From Nocardia lijiangensis NBRC 108240 (GTDB taxonomy: Bacteria > Actinomycetota > Actinomycetes > Mycobacteriales > Mycobacteriaceae): a stretch of 56,741 bases of DNA. Below, piece after piece: positions 24,256-33,551 of the stretch (positions within the stretch are counted from its first letter, which is position 1; the number at the start of each line of letters is the position of its first letter). The position numbers and the translations under genes were made by a program. The DNA lies in the NCBI RefSeq assembly GCF_001613045.1, contig NZ_BDBP01000071.1, positions 1 through 56,741 of the forward strand. The letters run 5' to 3'. The notes under the pieces were generated by a model. The model was not told where the DNA came from, ran no database searches, and worked only from the letters and a program-made list of their open reading frames with translations.

Positions 24256-25704
24256 ATGACAACCTCCGATCAGCAGAGCCATACGAAGGGGAAGGAAAGT
24301 GCGCAGCCAGCACTGACGACCAGCGAGTCGGAGGGCTACGCCCGCGGATTGACTCCGAGGACGATCCAGATGATCGCGATCGGCGGGGCGATCGGCACCG
24401 GTCTGTTCTACGGCTCGGCCGGAGCGATCGAGCAGGCGGGGCCCGCGCTGATTCTGGTGTATCTCGTTGCGGGCCTAGCCGTCTTCGTCATCATGCGCGC
24501 ACTGGGGGAGTTGCTGACCTACCGGCCGGTGTCCGGCAGTTTCGCAGAGTATGCCAACGAGTTCCTCGGCCGCTTCGCCGGGTTCGCCACCGGTTGGACC
24601 TATTGGGCGGTGTGGGTGAGCACCTGCATGGCCGAGATCACCGTCGCGGGCAAGTACGTCGAGTACTGGTTCGACATCGAGCCGTGGATCACCGCGCTGG
24701 TCGTGTTGACCGCGCTGTTCGGTGCGAACATGGTCTCGGTACGGCTGTTCGGGGAGGCCGAGTTCTGGTTCTCCGCTGTCAAGATCACCGCGATCGTCGG
24801 CATGATCATGATCGGGATCGGTGTCCTGACAATAGGATTCGGTCACGCCGCGCAGCCGTCCGTTACCAACCTGTGGGACGACGGCGGGGTGTTCCCCCAG
24901 GGCTTCGGACAGTCTCTGATGACATTGCAGATCGTGTTGTTCGCCTACGTCGGCGTCGAACTCGTCGGCGTGACCGCGGGCGAGGCCCGCGACCCGAAGA
25001 AGACGCTGCGGAAAGCGATCAACACTCTTCCGATCCGCATCGGCCTGTTCTACATCGGTTCGCTTGTGGTGATCATGTCTGTTGCCAGCTGGCGGACGTT
25101 TCACGCGGGAAAGAGCCCGTTCGTCGAAGTTTTCGAGCAGATCGGAATCCCCGCCGCGGCAGGCATCATCAACTTCGTGCTGCTCACCGCCGCACTGTCG
25201 TCGTGTAACTCGGGCATCTACTCCACGGGGCGGATGCTTCGCAGCCTGTCGCTGCGCAAGGAAGCGCCCGCCGTGGTCGGCACACTCAACTCCCGCTCGG
25301 TGCCCTTCGCCGGAATCTGTCTCTCCGCGGGTGTCATGGTCCTCGGCGTAATCGTCAACGCCATTTCCCCGGACAAGGCATTCGCCTACATCACCTCGGT
25401 CTCCACCGTTGGCATCATCTTCGTCTGGGGAATCATTCTCGTCTGCCACATGATCTACCGCGCCCGCGTCAAGGCCGGTGCCCTGCCTGCCAGCGACTAC
25501 CGGCTGCCCGCCGCACCGGTGACCACCGCGTTCGCGCTCGGACTCCTCGTTCTCGTTGTGATCCTGCTGTTGTTCACCGGCAGCGGGCGCACCGCCATAG
25601 TCGTCGGCGCCGTATGGGCGGTAGCCGTCGGTGCGGGATACCTCGCGCTGACCCGACTGGCGCCACAAGAGTCCGACCCGATTCCGGCTCGAGGCAGCGA
25701 GTGA
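24256..25704 (+). CDS. Amino-acid permease (AAT family, APC superfamily)
   Basis: 482 residues with about 12 helices. Family marks: RGLTPRTIQMIAIGGAIGTGLF at the start of helix 1, MRALGELL, and GVELVGVTAGEARDP. Relatives are CycA, ProY, HutT and AnsP. The ATG at 24256 has a good ribosome binding site (AAGGAG). The position next to the hut region makes histidine or a related amino acid a plausible substrate, but family alone does not decide. A DUF4254 gene begins eight bases after the stop and is probably co-transcribed. Confidence 0.88.
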   Translation: MTTSDQQSHTKGKESAQPALTTSESEGYARGLTPRTIQMIAIGGAIGTGLFYGSAGAIEQAGPALILVYLVAGLAVFVIMRALGELLTYRPVSGSFAEYANEFLGRFAGFATGWTYWAVWVSTCMAEITVAGKYVEYWFDIEPWITALVVLTALFGANMVSVRLFGEAEFWFSAVKITAIVGMIMIGIGVLTIGFGHAAQPSVTNLWDDGGVFPQGFGQSLMTLQIVLFAYVGVELVGVTAGEARDPKKTLRKAINTLPIRIGLFYIGSLVVIMSVASWRTFHAGKSPFVEVFEQIGIPAAAGIINFVLLTAALSSCNSGIYSTGRMLRSLSLRKEAPAVVGTLNSRSVPFAGICLSAGVMVLGVIVNAISPDKAFAYITSVSTVGIIFVWGIILVCHMIYRARVKAGALPASDYRLPAAPVTTAFALGLLVLVVILLLFTGSGRTAIVVGAVWAVAVGAGYLALTRLAPQESDPIPARGSE

Positions 25705-25712
25705 GGCAGTGA

Positions 25713-26249
25713 GTGATGTATCTGAACGGATTTACACCCACAATGGACCGAATGAGCGGCCGAAAACCGTCGGCCGAGAAGGTTCCGTTATTGGAGCCCA
25801 CGCATGTACTTCAGGCGATCTCAGGCCGCTATACCAGCAACCTGCCCCTCGTTGGATGGGTACGAGAACTCGGCGATATGCATGCCGAACTGATACCGGT
25901 ACGGGCCACCCGGACACCGCAGCACAGAGCGGGTTTTTGTGAGCAGGTTCGCGCAGGGATCGATCGAGTCGTGCACGAGATCGATTCGTGGGCAGCGCGG
26001 AACATATCGCGTACGAAAGGTGCGCCCAAGCACACGCATTCGCTGGGTGAGGTGCTGAGCCACATCGCCAAGATCTACGCCGAGACGTGGTGGACCGTAC
26101 TGCATTCGGCAGATGAAGAAGCGCGCCACCGGGCATGGTTTCACCTGAGCGAGGCCCGAGAGGGGTACGCCGAATTGGTGAAGGAGATACAAGCACGACG
26201 CCTTCAATTGCCGTTGGGATGGACCGGAATTCGCGTGTGCACCGAATGA
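25713..26249 (+). CDS. DUF4254-family protein
   Basis: 178 residues counting from GTG 25713 (or ATG 25716), with GAGG upstream. The central and C-terminal parts match the pattern of DUF4254: LVGWVRELGDMHAEL, IDRVVHEIDSW, HTHSLGEVLSHIAKIYAETW, then RHRAWFHLSEAREGYAELVKEI and a final RRLQLP. No function is known for the family. It probably forms a two-gene unit with the permease and converges with hutG nine bases away. Confidence 0.6.
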   Translation: MMYLNGFTPTMDRMSGRKPSAEKVPLLEPTHVLQAISGRYTSNLPLVGWVRELGDMHAELIPVRATRTPQHRAGFCEQVRAGIDRVVHEIDSWAARNISRTKGAPKHTHSLGEVLSHIAKIYAETWWTVLHSADEEARHRAWFHLSEAREGYAELVKEIQARRLQLPLGWTGIRVCTE

Positions 26250-26258
26250 ACCGAACGG

Positions 26259-27194
26259 TCAGCCGACGGTCCGGTACGGGATGTGCCGGGTAGTGATGCG
26301 GTGGAGCAGTCGTGCCGCGGTGCGCGCGGTCCGGTTGTCGATATCCAGTCTCGGGTTCAGCTCGGCCACGTCCACGACGGCCAGTTTGCCGCTCGCGGTC
26401 ACCCGGTCGCAGACGGCCTGGATCGTCGGGAGGGGGATCCCGAACGCCGCGGGCGCGCTGACGCCCGGCGCGACGGAGGCGGGCAGGACGTCGAGGTCGA
26501 TGGTGAGGTGCACCAGGTCGACTTCGGCGAGGAAGTCCTCGACGAAGGCGAGCGATGTGGCGGGGTCACACTCGTCGTCGAGGAGATAGCGCACGTCGAA
26601 CTTCGCTGCGGTGCCGAACAGCGCGGCGGTGTTGCTCGGCTGGCTGATGCCGAGCACGGCGTAGCGCACCGCGTCGCCCTCGGCTTCGAGGATCTGCCGG
26701 AACGGGGTGCCGGAGCTGGGTACCGGATCGGCGCGGAGGTCGAAATGGGCGTCGAGGTTGAGGATTCCGATGCGGGTGGCCGAGGTACGCCGCGTGGATC
26801 CGGCGACGCCGAGGTAGGTGCCGTAGGCGATTTCGTGCCCGCCGCCGAGGACGATCGGGAAGTGGCCGGCGTCCAGCAGGGCGCTGACGGTGGCGCCGAG
26901 ATCGCGCTGGCCTTCCTCCAATTTCTCGTCGGCTACCGTGACGGTGCCCGCGTCGAACGCGCGGTGCGGTCCGGTCAGCGCCATCGGTGCGAGTGCCTGC
27001 CGCAGGGCATCGGGTCCGGCTGCCGCACCGACGCGGCCCTTGTTGCGCCGCACCCCCTCATCGCTGGCGAAGCCGACGAACACGCAGGCGCCCGGTTCGG
27101 TGCCCGGTTCGTACGGTTCGACGACCTGGTGCCAGCGCAGGTGCTCGGGCGCGGTGCCGTCGGTGCGGCCGGTCCAGCGGGGTGCGGGGTGCAT
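26259..27194 (-). CDS. hutG: Formimidoylglutamase HutG
   Basis: 311 residues of the ureohydrolase (arginase/agmatinase) superfamily. Binuclear manganese ligands are seen in GGGHEIAYG, NLDAHFDLR and TIDLDVLP. The ending of that block, ASVAPGVSAPAAFG, and the position after hutI favour N-formimidoyl-glutamate hydrolysis to glutamate and formamide, the last step of histidine degradation, over agmatinase. It starts 13 bases after the hutI stop and is the last gene of the minus-strand hut unit. Confidence 0.9.
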   Translation of the reverse strand: MHPAPRWTGRTDGTAPEHLRWHQVVEPYEPGTEPGACVFVGFASDEGVRRNKGRVGAAAGPDALRQALAPMALTGPHRAFDAGTVTVADEKLEEGQRDLGATVSALLDAGHFPIVLGGGHEIAYGTYLGVAGSTRRTSATRIGILNLDAHFDLRADPVPSSGTPFRQILEAEGDAVRYAVLGISQPSNTAALFGTAAKFDVRYLLDDECDPATSLAFVEDFLAEVDLVHLTIDLDVLPASVAPGVSAPAAFGIPLPTIQAVCDRVTASGKLAVVDVAELNPRLDIDNRTARTAARLLHRITTRHIPYRTVG

Positions 27195-27207
27195 CGTGGT
27201 GGCCTCC

Positions 27208-28383
27208 TCACTTCGAGTAGGCGAGCGTGCCTTCGCGCCACACTCGGCTGATCAGGGGCACACCGGGCCGGTAGGCCAGGTGCAGGTGGGTAGGCGCGTC
27301 GAGTGCCAGGGCGTCGGCGCGGGCGCCGGGGGTGAGGGCGCCGATGTCGGTGCGGCGCAGTGCCCGGGCGCCACCGGCGGTGGCGGCCCAGACGGCTTCG
27401 TCGGGAGTCATGTGCATATCCCGCACCGCGATCGCGATGCAGAACGGCAGGCTGGTCGTGTAGCTGGTGCCGGGATTGCAGTCCGCGCCGAGTGCCACCG
27501 TGATCCCGGCGTCCAGCAGTGCGCGGGCGTCGGGATAGCTGCTGCGGGTGCAGAAGTCGGCGCCGGGCAGCAGGGTGGCGACGGTGTCGCTGTGGGCGAG
27601 CGCGTCGATATCGGCGGAGTTCACATGCGTGACATGGTCGACCGAGGCCGCGCCCAGCTCCACCGCGAGTTGCACACCGGGCCCCTGCCGCAGCTGGTTT
27701 CCGTGCACCCGCGGAATCAGCCCGTGCGCCATACCGGCGCTGAGCACGGCATGTGCCTGATCCCGGTCGAAGGCGCCCTGCTCACAGAACACGTCGATCC
27801 ATTTCGCGTGCGGCGCGCACTGGGGGATCATCTCCGCGCACGCCATCGCGACGTAGTCGTCGACGCGCCCGGCGTACTCCGGCGGTGGGACGTGCGCAGC
27901 CAACAGCGTCACCTCGTCGGTGTGGCGTCCCGCCACCTGAACGCTGCGCAATTCGTGCTCGACCGACTGCCCGTACCCGGACTTGCATTCGACGGTTGTG
28001 CTGCCCGCCCGCAGTGATTCGTCCATCAGCCGCCGCACATTCGCGTCGAGCTGTTGATCGGTGGCGGCCCGGGTGGCCTCGATGGTGGTCCGAATACCGC
28101 CCGCGGCGTATTTCTGCCCGGACATCCGGGCCGCGAACTCCTCGGCCCGATCGCCGGCGAACACCAGATGCGAATGCGATTCCACGAATCCGGGTAGCAC
28201 GGCGCGACCGCCGAGCTCGTGGCCGATATCCGCCGCGGGTGCGTCGGTGGAATCACCGACCCACACGACGATGCCGTCTTCGAACACGACCGCCGCGTTC
28301 CGTCGCAGGCCGAGGACGCCGTCGCCCAGGGCGGGATCGTTGGTGACGAGCAGCCCGATATCGGTGAGTGCGGTGGTTGGCAT
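27208..28383 (-). CDS. hutI: Imidazolonepropionase HutI
   Basis: 391 residues of the amidohydrolase superfamily. It opens 4-imidazolone-5-propionate to N-formimidoyl-glutamate. Metal and substrate motifs: ESHSHLVFAGDRAEEF (HxH), AAGGIRTTIEATRAA, ECKSGYG, RVHGNQL, SVDHVTHV and ADCNPGTSYTTSLPF. The first motif reads ES-HSH where DSHTH is common, a conservative change. It follows the NCS1 permease by 9 bases. Confidence 0.93.
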   Translation of the reverse strand: MPTTALTDIGLLVTNDPALGDGVLGLRRNAAVVFEDGIVVWVGDSTDAPAADIGHELGGRAVLPGFVESHSHLVFAGDRAEEFAARMSGQKYAAGGIRTTIEATRAATDQQLDANVRRLMDESLRAGSTTVECKSGYGQSVEHELRSVQVAGRHTDEVTLLAAHVPPPEYAGRVDDYVAMACAEMIPQCAPHAKWIDVFCEQGAFDRDQAHAVLSAGMAHGLIPRVHGNQLRQGPGVQLAVELGAASVDHVTHVNSADIDALAHSDTVATLLPGADFCTRSSYPDARALLDAGITVALGADCNPGTSYTTSLPFCIAIAVRDMHMTPDEAVWAATAGGARALRRTDIGALTPGARADALALDAPTHLHLAYRPGVPLISRVWREGTLAYSK

Positions 28384-28392
28384 GGATGACTC

Positions 28393-29829
28393 CTAGATCC
28401 GGGTATCGACCATCTCGGTCTGGGAGGGATAGATCATCTGCGCGGGCGGGTTGTTGGTGCGCTTGGCGAGCGGGTAATAGATCGCACCGGTGAACACGAT
28501 GCCGACGATCCAGGAGATATCGGCGCCGCCGAGCATGCCGGTGATCGGTCCGGTGTACATCTTCTGCGCCAGGAACGGGATCTGTGCGACGACACCCAGG
28601 GCGTAGCAGCTCAGTGCGGGCACGTTCCAGGATCCGTAGCGGCCCTTCGGGTCGTAGAGCGCGGGCAGGTCGATGCGTTCCTTGGAGATCAGGTAGTAGT
28701 CGATCAGGTTGATCGCGCTCCACGGGGTGAACACCATCAGCAGCACGAGCACGAAGTTCTTGAAGTTGTTCAGGAAGTCCGCGCTGGCTGCGATGGCGAT
28801 CAGCATCGATACCGCGACGAATCCGAGGATGTAGAGAGCGCGTGCGGCGGTGGAGATCTGGGACCGGCCGTTGAACGCGGTGACGGTGGTCAGGATCGAC
28901 ATGAATCCGCCGTAGGCGTTGAGCACGTTGACCGTCAGCTTGCCGACCACGATCACCAGGTAGATCAGGAACGCGAGGACGGCCGGACCGGCGAGCTCAC
29001 CCAGGAAGCCGACCTGATTGCCGAGGAAGGCATCACCCGCGACGGCGGCGACCAGCGCACCGAAGGTCATCGACCACTGCGAGCCGATCACGCTGCCGAG
29101 GAAGGTGGACCAGAAGGTGGTGCGCTCACTCGTGCTGCGCGGCAGATAACGGGAGTAGTCGGCGACGTAAGGGCCGAAGGTCAGCTGCCAACCGGCGCCG
29201 AGGGAGATCGCGAGCAGGAAGGTGGCCGTGTCGAAGCCGACGACGCCGACGAAATCACCCACGTTGTATTCGGCGAACAGCCGGATCGCCAGGTAGGTGA
29301 AGCCGATGATGCCGATGACGGTGGCGATGCGCCCGACGACGTGGATCAGTCGATAGCCGGTGATCGCGACGAAGGCGGTGAGGCCGCCGAAGATCAGAAT
29401 GCCGATCGTCGGGTTGTCGATGTCGAGCATCTTGTTCACGGCCTGGCCGGCCAGCACGGTCCCGGTCGCGGCGAATCCGAGGTACATCAGGATCACCATG
29501 ATCAGTGGCACCACCGCGCCCTTGACGCCGAACTGGGCGCGGCTGGAGATCATCTGCGGCAGCCCCATGCGCGGGCCCTGGGCCGAATGCAGCGCCATCA
29601 CCGCGCCACCGACGACGTTGCCGATCAGCAGACCCACGATCGCCCACAGCGCGTCGGCGCCGAACACCACCGCGAGCGCACCGTCGACGATCGCGGTGAT
29701 CTGCATGTTCGCCCCGAACCACAGGGTGAACTGACTGCGCGGGGTGCCGTGGCGTTCGTTGTCGGGCACGACGTCGATGGTGCGGCGTTCGGGGGTGAGG
29801 AGATCCTCTTGGTTGCCGTCGTTTTTCAT
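28393..29829 (-). CDS. NCS1-family permease in the hut operon (CodB-like)
   Basis: 478 residues from ATG 29829, with about 12 helices. The family transports cytosine, hydantoins, allantoin or thiamine with cations. Recognisable parts are FTLWFGANMQI, GPRMGLPQMISSRAQFG and TFGPYVADYSRYLP. Its position between hutU and hutI suggests import of urocanate or histidine, as proposed for other hut-linked NCS1 members. A putative HutC site lies 115 bases upstream. Confidence 0.88.
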   Translation of the reverse strand: MKNDGNQEDLLTPERRTIDVVPDNERHGTPRSQFTLWFGANMQITAIVDGALAVVFGADALWAIVGLLIGNVVGGAVMALHSAQGPRMGLPQMISSRAQFGVKGAVVPLIMVILMYLGFAATGTVLAGQAVNKMLDIDNPTIGILIFGGLTAFVAITGYRLIHVVGRIATVIGIIGFTYLAIRLFAEYNVGDFVGVVGFDTATFLLAISLGAGWQLTFGPYVADYSRYLPRSTSERTTFWSTFLGSVIGSQWSMTFGALVAAVAGDAFLGNQVGFLGELAGPAVLAFLIYLVIVVGKLTVNVLNAYGGFMSILTTVTAFNGRSQISTAARALYILGFVAVSMLIAIAASADFLNNFKNFVLVLLMVFTPWSAINLIDYYLISKERIDLPALYDPKGRYGSWNVPALSCYALGVVAQIPFLAQKMYTGPITGMLGGADISWIVGIVFTGAIYYPLAKRTNNPPAQMIYPSQTEMVDTRI

Positions 29830-29943
29830 GGCGGGCCTGGCTTTCTGCAGCGAATCCGTCGTGCGGCGTCTCGGCTCGTGGCGTCTTTCACAACGATCCG
29901 GAGCTGTGCGCTGGATCACGCCGCACCGGGATATGTCTAGTCC

Positions 29944-29953
29944 TGTATATACA
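29944..29953. promoter_or_regulatory. Putative HutC operator before the NCS1 permease
   Basis: TGTATATACA, a perfect palindrome between hutU and the permease gene. The surrounding TCCTGTATATACAA and a downstream CTGTCAAG are shared with the site before hutU (31691-31711). Confidence 0.7.
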
Positions 29954-29958
29954 AGCTG

Positions 29959-31635
29959 TCAAGAGTGCATCGGAATGCGCACGCCGCGCTCGTGGGCCAC
30001 CTCGGCGGCCCGTTCGTAGCCGGCGTCGACGTGCCGGATGACGCCCATACCCGGATCGTTGGTGAGCACGCGCTCAAGCTTCTGGGCGGCCAGTTCGGTG
30101 CCGTCGGCGATGCATACCTGCCCGGCGTGGATGGAGCGGCCCATGCCGACGCCGCCACCGTGGTGGATCGACACCCATGAGGCGCCGGAGGCGGTGTTGA
30201 CCAGGGCGTTGAGCAGCGGCCAGTCGGCAATGGCGTCGGAGCCGTCGGCCATCGCCTCGGTTTCTCGATAGGGCGAGGCCACCGAGCCGGAATCGAGGTG
30301 GTCGCGGCCGATGGCGATGGGCGCGGAGAGCTCGCCGGAGGCGACCATCTCGTTGAACTTCAACCCGGCACGGTGCCGTTCGCCGTACCCGAGCCAGCAG
30401 ATCCGCGCGGGCAGACCCTCGAACTTCACCTTCTCGCCCGCCAGGGTGATCCACCGATGAAGGTGCTCGTTCTCCGGGAACAGTTCCAGGATCGCCCGGT
30501 CGGTGGCGGCGATGTCTTTCGGATCGCCGGACAGTGCGGCCCAGCGGAACGGGCCGAGGCCCTCCTCGAACAGCGGCCGGATGTAGGCCGGGACGAAGCC
30601 GGGGAACTCGAAAGCCCGGTCGTAGCCGCCCTTGCGGGCCTCGTCGCGGATGGAGTTGCCGTAGTCGAAGACCTCCGCGCCCTTGTCCATGAAGCCGACC
30701 ATGGCTTCGACGTGCTTGGCCATCGATGCCTGCGACTCGGTGGTGAACCAGCCCGGATCCTTGTCGGCGAGGGTGTGCCAGTCCTCGAGCGCGACGCCGA
30801 TCGGCAGGTAGGACAGCGGGTCGTGTGCCGAGGTCTGATCGGTGACGATGTCGATCGGCGCCGCCATGGACAGCAGCTGCGGGAAGACCTCGGCGGCATT
30901 GCCGAGCAGGCCGATGGACAGCGGCCTGCGCTCGTCGCGGGCGCGGATCGCCAGGTCCAGCGCCTCCTGCACCGTCTCGGCCTTGGTATCGAGATAACCG
31001 TGGTCGATGCGGCGGTCGATGCGTGCCGGATCGCATTCCACGCAGAGGGCCACGCCCCCGTTCATCGTCACCGCCAGCGGCTGGGCGCCGCCCATGCCGC
31101 CGAGACCCGCGGTGAGCGTGATGGTGCCGGCCAGCGATCCGCCGAAGCGCTTACGCGCCACCGCGCCGAAGGTTTCGTAGGTTCCCTGCAGGATGCCCTG
31201 GCTGCCGATGTAGATCCACGAACCGGCGGTCATCTGGCCGTACATGATCAGGCCCAGTTGCTCCAGCTTGCGGAACTCTTCCCAGTTGGCCCAATCGCCG
31301 ACGAGGTTGGAGTTGGCCAGCAGAACGCGGGGCGCCCACTCGTGGGTGCGGAAGACGCCGACCGGCTTGCCCGACTGAACCAGCAGCGTCTCATCGGATT
31401 TCAGGGTCTTCAGGGTGCGCACGATCGCATCGAACGCGGCCCAGCTGCGTGCGGCCCGGCCGGTGCCGCCGTAGACGAGGAGATCGTCGGGGCGTTCGGC
31501 GACTTCGGGGTCGAGGTTGTTCATCAGCATCCGCAGCGCACCCTCTTGCTGCCATCCGAGAGTGCTCAGTTCGGTGCCACGGCCGGCGGACACGGGACGC
31601 GGGCCGGGTTCGGGCGTGGTGGAAGCGTCGGTCAT
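29959..31635 (-). CDS. hutU: Urocanate hydratase HutU
   Basis: 558 residues. It adds water to urocanate using NAD as an electrophile to give 4-imidazolone-5-propionate. Motifs: GMGGAQPLAVTMNGG for NAD binding, the active-site cysteine in RICWLGYGERHRAGL, and C-terminal HHGGGVGMGRSIHAG. The ATG at 31635 has GGAGAG upstream. It is the first gene of the minus-strand hut unit and diverges from hutC. Confidence 0.95.
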   Translation of the reverse strand: MTDASTTPEPGPRPVSAGRGTELSTLGWQQEGALRMLMNNLDPEVAERPDDLLVYGGTGRAARSWAAFDAIVRTLKTLKSDETLLVQSGKPVGVFRTHEWAPRVLLANSNLVGDWANWEEFRKLEQLGLIMYGQMTAGSWIYIGSQGILQGTYETFGAVARKRFGGSLAGTITLTAGLGGMGGAQPLAVTMNGGVALCVECDPARIDRRIDHGYLDTKAETVQEALDLAIRARDERRPLSIGLLGNAAEVFPQLLSMAAPIDIVTDQTSAHDPLSYLPIGVALEDWHTLADKDPGWFTTESQASMAKHVEAMVGFMDKGAEVFDYGNSIRDEARKGGYDRAFEFPGFVPAYIRPLFEEGLGPFRWAALSGDPKDIAATDRAILELFPENEHLHRWITLAGEKVKFEGLPARICWLGYGERHRAGLKFNEMVASGELSAPIAIGRDHLDSGSVASPYRETEAMADGSDAIADWPLLNALVNTASGASWVSIHHGGGVGMGRSIHAGQVCIADGTELAAQKLERVLTNDPGMGVIRHVDAGYERAAEVAHERGVRIPMHS

Positions 31636-31690
31636 GAGTTCTCTCCTCGAAATGACGGATGTGCGCCGGGTCACTAGAAGCCGGAATTAG

Positions 31691-31711
31691 GTGTATATTC
31701 CTGTATATACA
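31691..31711. promoter_or_regulatory. Putative HutC operator before hutU
   Basis: GTGTATATTC is followed by the perfect palindrome TGTATATACA at 31702-31711, giving two adjacent sites. The CTGTATATACA core is typical of HutC operators. It lies 56 bases upstream of the hutU start. Confidence 0.75.
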
Positions 31712-31765
31712 ACTAACTGTCAAGCAAGCTCGTCGTCAGTGGCGATCTTCGCCGGAAGGTAGTGA

Positions 31766-31951
31766 GATGAAACCAACTTCGACGGCGACCCGGATGAGCG
31801 CGCCGAGGACGTCATCGATCGTTGGGCGGACCGCAGCGTGGCCCAGCTGGACCGTGCACAACGTATTCTCGAGGCAATCTCGGAAGCGGGCGACCGAGAC
31901 CTGGTGGCGCTGTCGGTCGCGACTCGGCAGCTACGGGCGCTGGCGCGATGA
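31766..31951 (+). pseudogene. C-terminal remnant resembling NAD-dependent glutamate dehydrogenase
   Basis: A 61-codon open frame between hutU and hutC that begins directly after a stop codon and has no start codon near its beginning. Its product (RAEDVIDRWADRSV, then RAQRILEAI and DLVALSVATRQLRAL before TGA) is acidic, helical and codes like a real protein. The pattern W, RA, IL, DL, LSVA, RQLR resembles the last 60 residues of the large NAD-specific glutamate dehydrogenases. I infer a leftover of a deleted gene. It might be another helical protein; only this fragment remains. Confidence 0.45.
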
Positions 31952-31992
31952 TGATGCGCGTCGGTGGGAAGCCCCGTGAGGCAAGGGAACGG

Positions 31993-32763
31993 ATGTCGGT
32001 GGTGGCGATCGCAATAGTCGACGCGGACCTGGCCGCGCTGTACGACGGACTCGGTACCGAGTGCGCCGCGTACGAGCGCGTCAAGCAGTTGATCACTTCG
32101 CAGATCAAGGGCGGCCGGTGGCAGCAGGGCGATCAGATCCCCTCCGAGAACCAACTCGTCAACGCATTGGGCCTGTCCCGGATGACGATCAACCGGGCTC
32201 TGCGCGACCTCACCGCCGAGGGCATGCTGAACCGGGTGATGGGCGTCGGCACCTTCGTGGCGCCGACCAAAACGGCCTCACCGCTGTTCGAGGTGAAGAA
32301 CATCGCCGACGAGATCCAGCAGCGCGGGCATCGGCACCGCACCGAGGTGGTGTTCGTCCGGGCGGAGGAGGTCGAGATCGGTCACCCGGTGCTGGGTAAC
32401 GCACTGGGCGGCAAGGTGTTCCATTCGCTGATCGTGCATTTCGAGGACGATGTGCCGATTCAGGTGGAGGACCGCTACGTCAACCCGGCCGAGGCGCCGG
32501 AGTACCTCCAGCAGGATTTCACCACGCTGACCCCGAACACCTATCTCAGTAAGGTGGCCCCGCTGGAGCGTGGTGAGCATGTCGTCGAGGCGGTCCTGGC
32601 CGGCGCTGAGGAATGCCGGCTGCTCGGCATTCCGCGTTCGGAACCGTGCCTGTTGATCCGGCGGCGTACCTGGTCGTCGACCGGCCTGGTCAGTGCGGCC
32701 CGACTGATACACCCGGGGTCGCGGAACCGGCTCGAGGGCAGTTTCGGTACCTCTCCGAGCTGA
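31993..32763 (+). CDS. hutC: GntR-family histidine-utilisation repressor HutC
   Basis: 256 residues from ATG 31993, with AAGGGAA upstream. GntR winged helix YERVKQLITSQIKGGRWQQGDQIPSENQL and LGLSRMTINRALRDLTAEGML precede a UTRA ligand domain (from about residue 95). HutC senses urocanate. Family-specific features are PLFEVKNIADEIQQRGH and EDRYVNPAEAPEYLQQDF. It is divergent from hutU, and TGTATATACA sites lie in front of hutU and the NCS1 gene. Confidence 0.92.
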   Translation: MSVVAIAIVDADLAALYDGLGTECAAYERVKQLITSQIKGGRWQQGDQIPSENQLVNALGLSRMTINRALRDLTAEGMLNRVMGVGTFVAPTKTASPLFEVKNIADEIQQRGHRHRTEVVFVRAEEVEIGHPVLGNALGGKVFHSLIVHFEDDVPIQVEDRYVNPAEAPEYLQQDFTTLTPNTYLSKVAPLERGEHVVEAVLAGAEECRLLGIPRSEPCLLIRRRTWSSTGLVSAARLIHPGSRNRLEGSFGTSPS

Positions 32764-32814
32764 TGCGAGTGTGGCCTCGGACCTGAAACGCCAGGTCGCG
32801 CACAAGGTCTGCTA

Positions 32815-33348
32815 TCACCGCTGCGGCCCGGACGTCGGATACACCATGTCGTAGAGCCGCTGCGCCCGCTGCAGATCTACCTTTTCGCCGTCGTCGAGCT
32901 CGAGAAAGTAGTCGCACTGCCACTTCTGAGACCGCATCGCTTGACGATTCTGGGTCGCCGACCACGGCGGATACACACGAAACCCCCGTTTGCCGCCGCG
33001 ACCGGCCACGGAAACGATGCCGTGCTCGACCAACGCGGCCTTCGGGAACACGAACTGACCGAAATGCCGCCCCTCCCGGGCAGTGATCACCAGCAGGTCG
33101 ATCGAGTCCTCGGCGGCCAACGGCTCCGTCGACCCGTCCGCCGCACGTTTCCACACCGTCACGAACAGACCCACTTTGGTCGGCGTCAGCTTGCCCACCC
33201 GGAACCTGACCGACCCGCGACCCACGCTGGAGACGAACGCTCCGTACTCGGCGTTCTCCGTCTCGGGAACCGCAGCCGAAATCTCCAAACCCAGATGGCT
33301 GAAAAGAAGCCTCGCCTCGGCGACATCGGGATGCACATCGACAGACAC
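32815..33348 (-). CDS. MepB-family protein
   Basis: 177 residues from GTG 33348. The conserved parts EYGAFVSSV, RFRVGKLTPTKVGLFVTVWKR, FGQFVFPKAAL, GFRVYPPW and QKWQCDYFLEL match the MepB family, named after a gene in the Staphylococcus mepRAB operon. The family has no established function. GAGGAG lies upstream but close to the GTG, so the exact start is uncertain. It converges with hutC. Confidence 0.8.
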   Translation of the reverse strand: MSVDVHPDVAEARLLFSHLGLEISAAVPETENAEYGAFVSSVGRGSVRFRVGKLTPTKVGLFVTVWKRAADGSTEPLAAEDSIDLLVITAREGRHFGQFVFPKAALVEHGIVSVAGRGGKRGFRVYPPWSATQNRQAMRSQKWQCDYFLELDDGEKVDLQRAQRLYDMVYPTSGPQR

Positions 33349-33551
33349 CAACCAACTCCTCACCGAACACGATCCGCCACTGCCTGCCCTCAGCACTCGA
33401 CCCATTCCATGGAACAGGCCGGAGACCCGGCAGGCAGCCTACGACGCACCACACTCGCATCGATGTACGACCCGGTGTCCTTCTTTTGTCGGATGCGGGT
33501 AGGAGTTCGGCTGCTCGACGATGAGAGTCCTGCCGGTCCGAAAGGGAATGG

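Noticed and set aside
23736..24313. Overlapping 164- and 116-codon frames in the intergenic region
   Set aside because: No ribosome binding sites, no recognisable domain, irregular composition.
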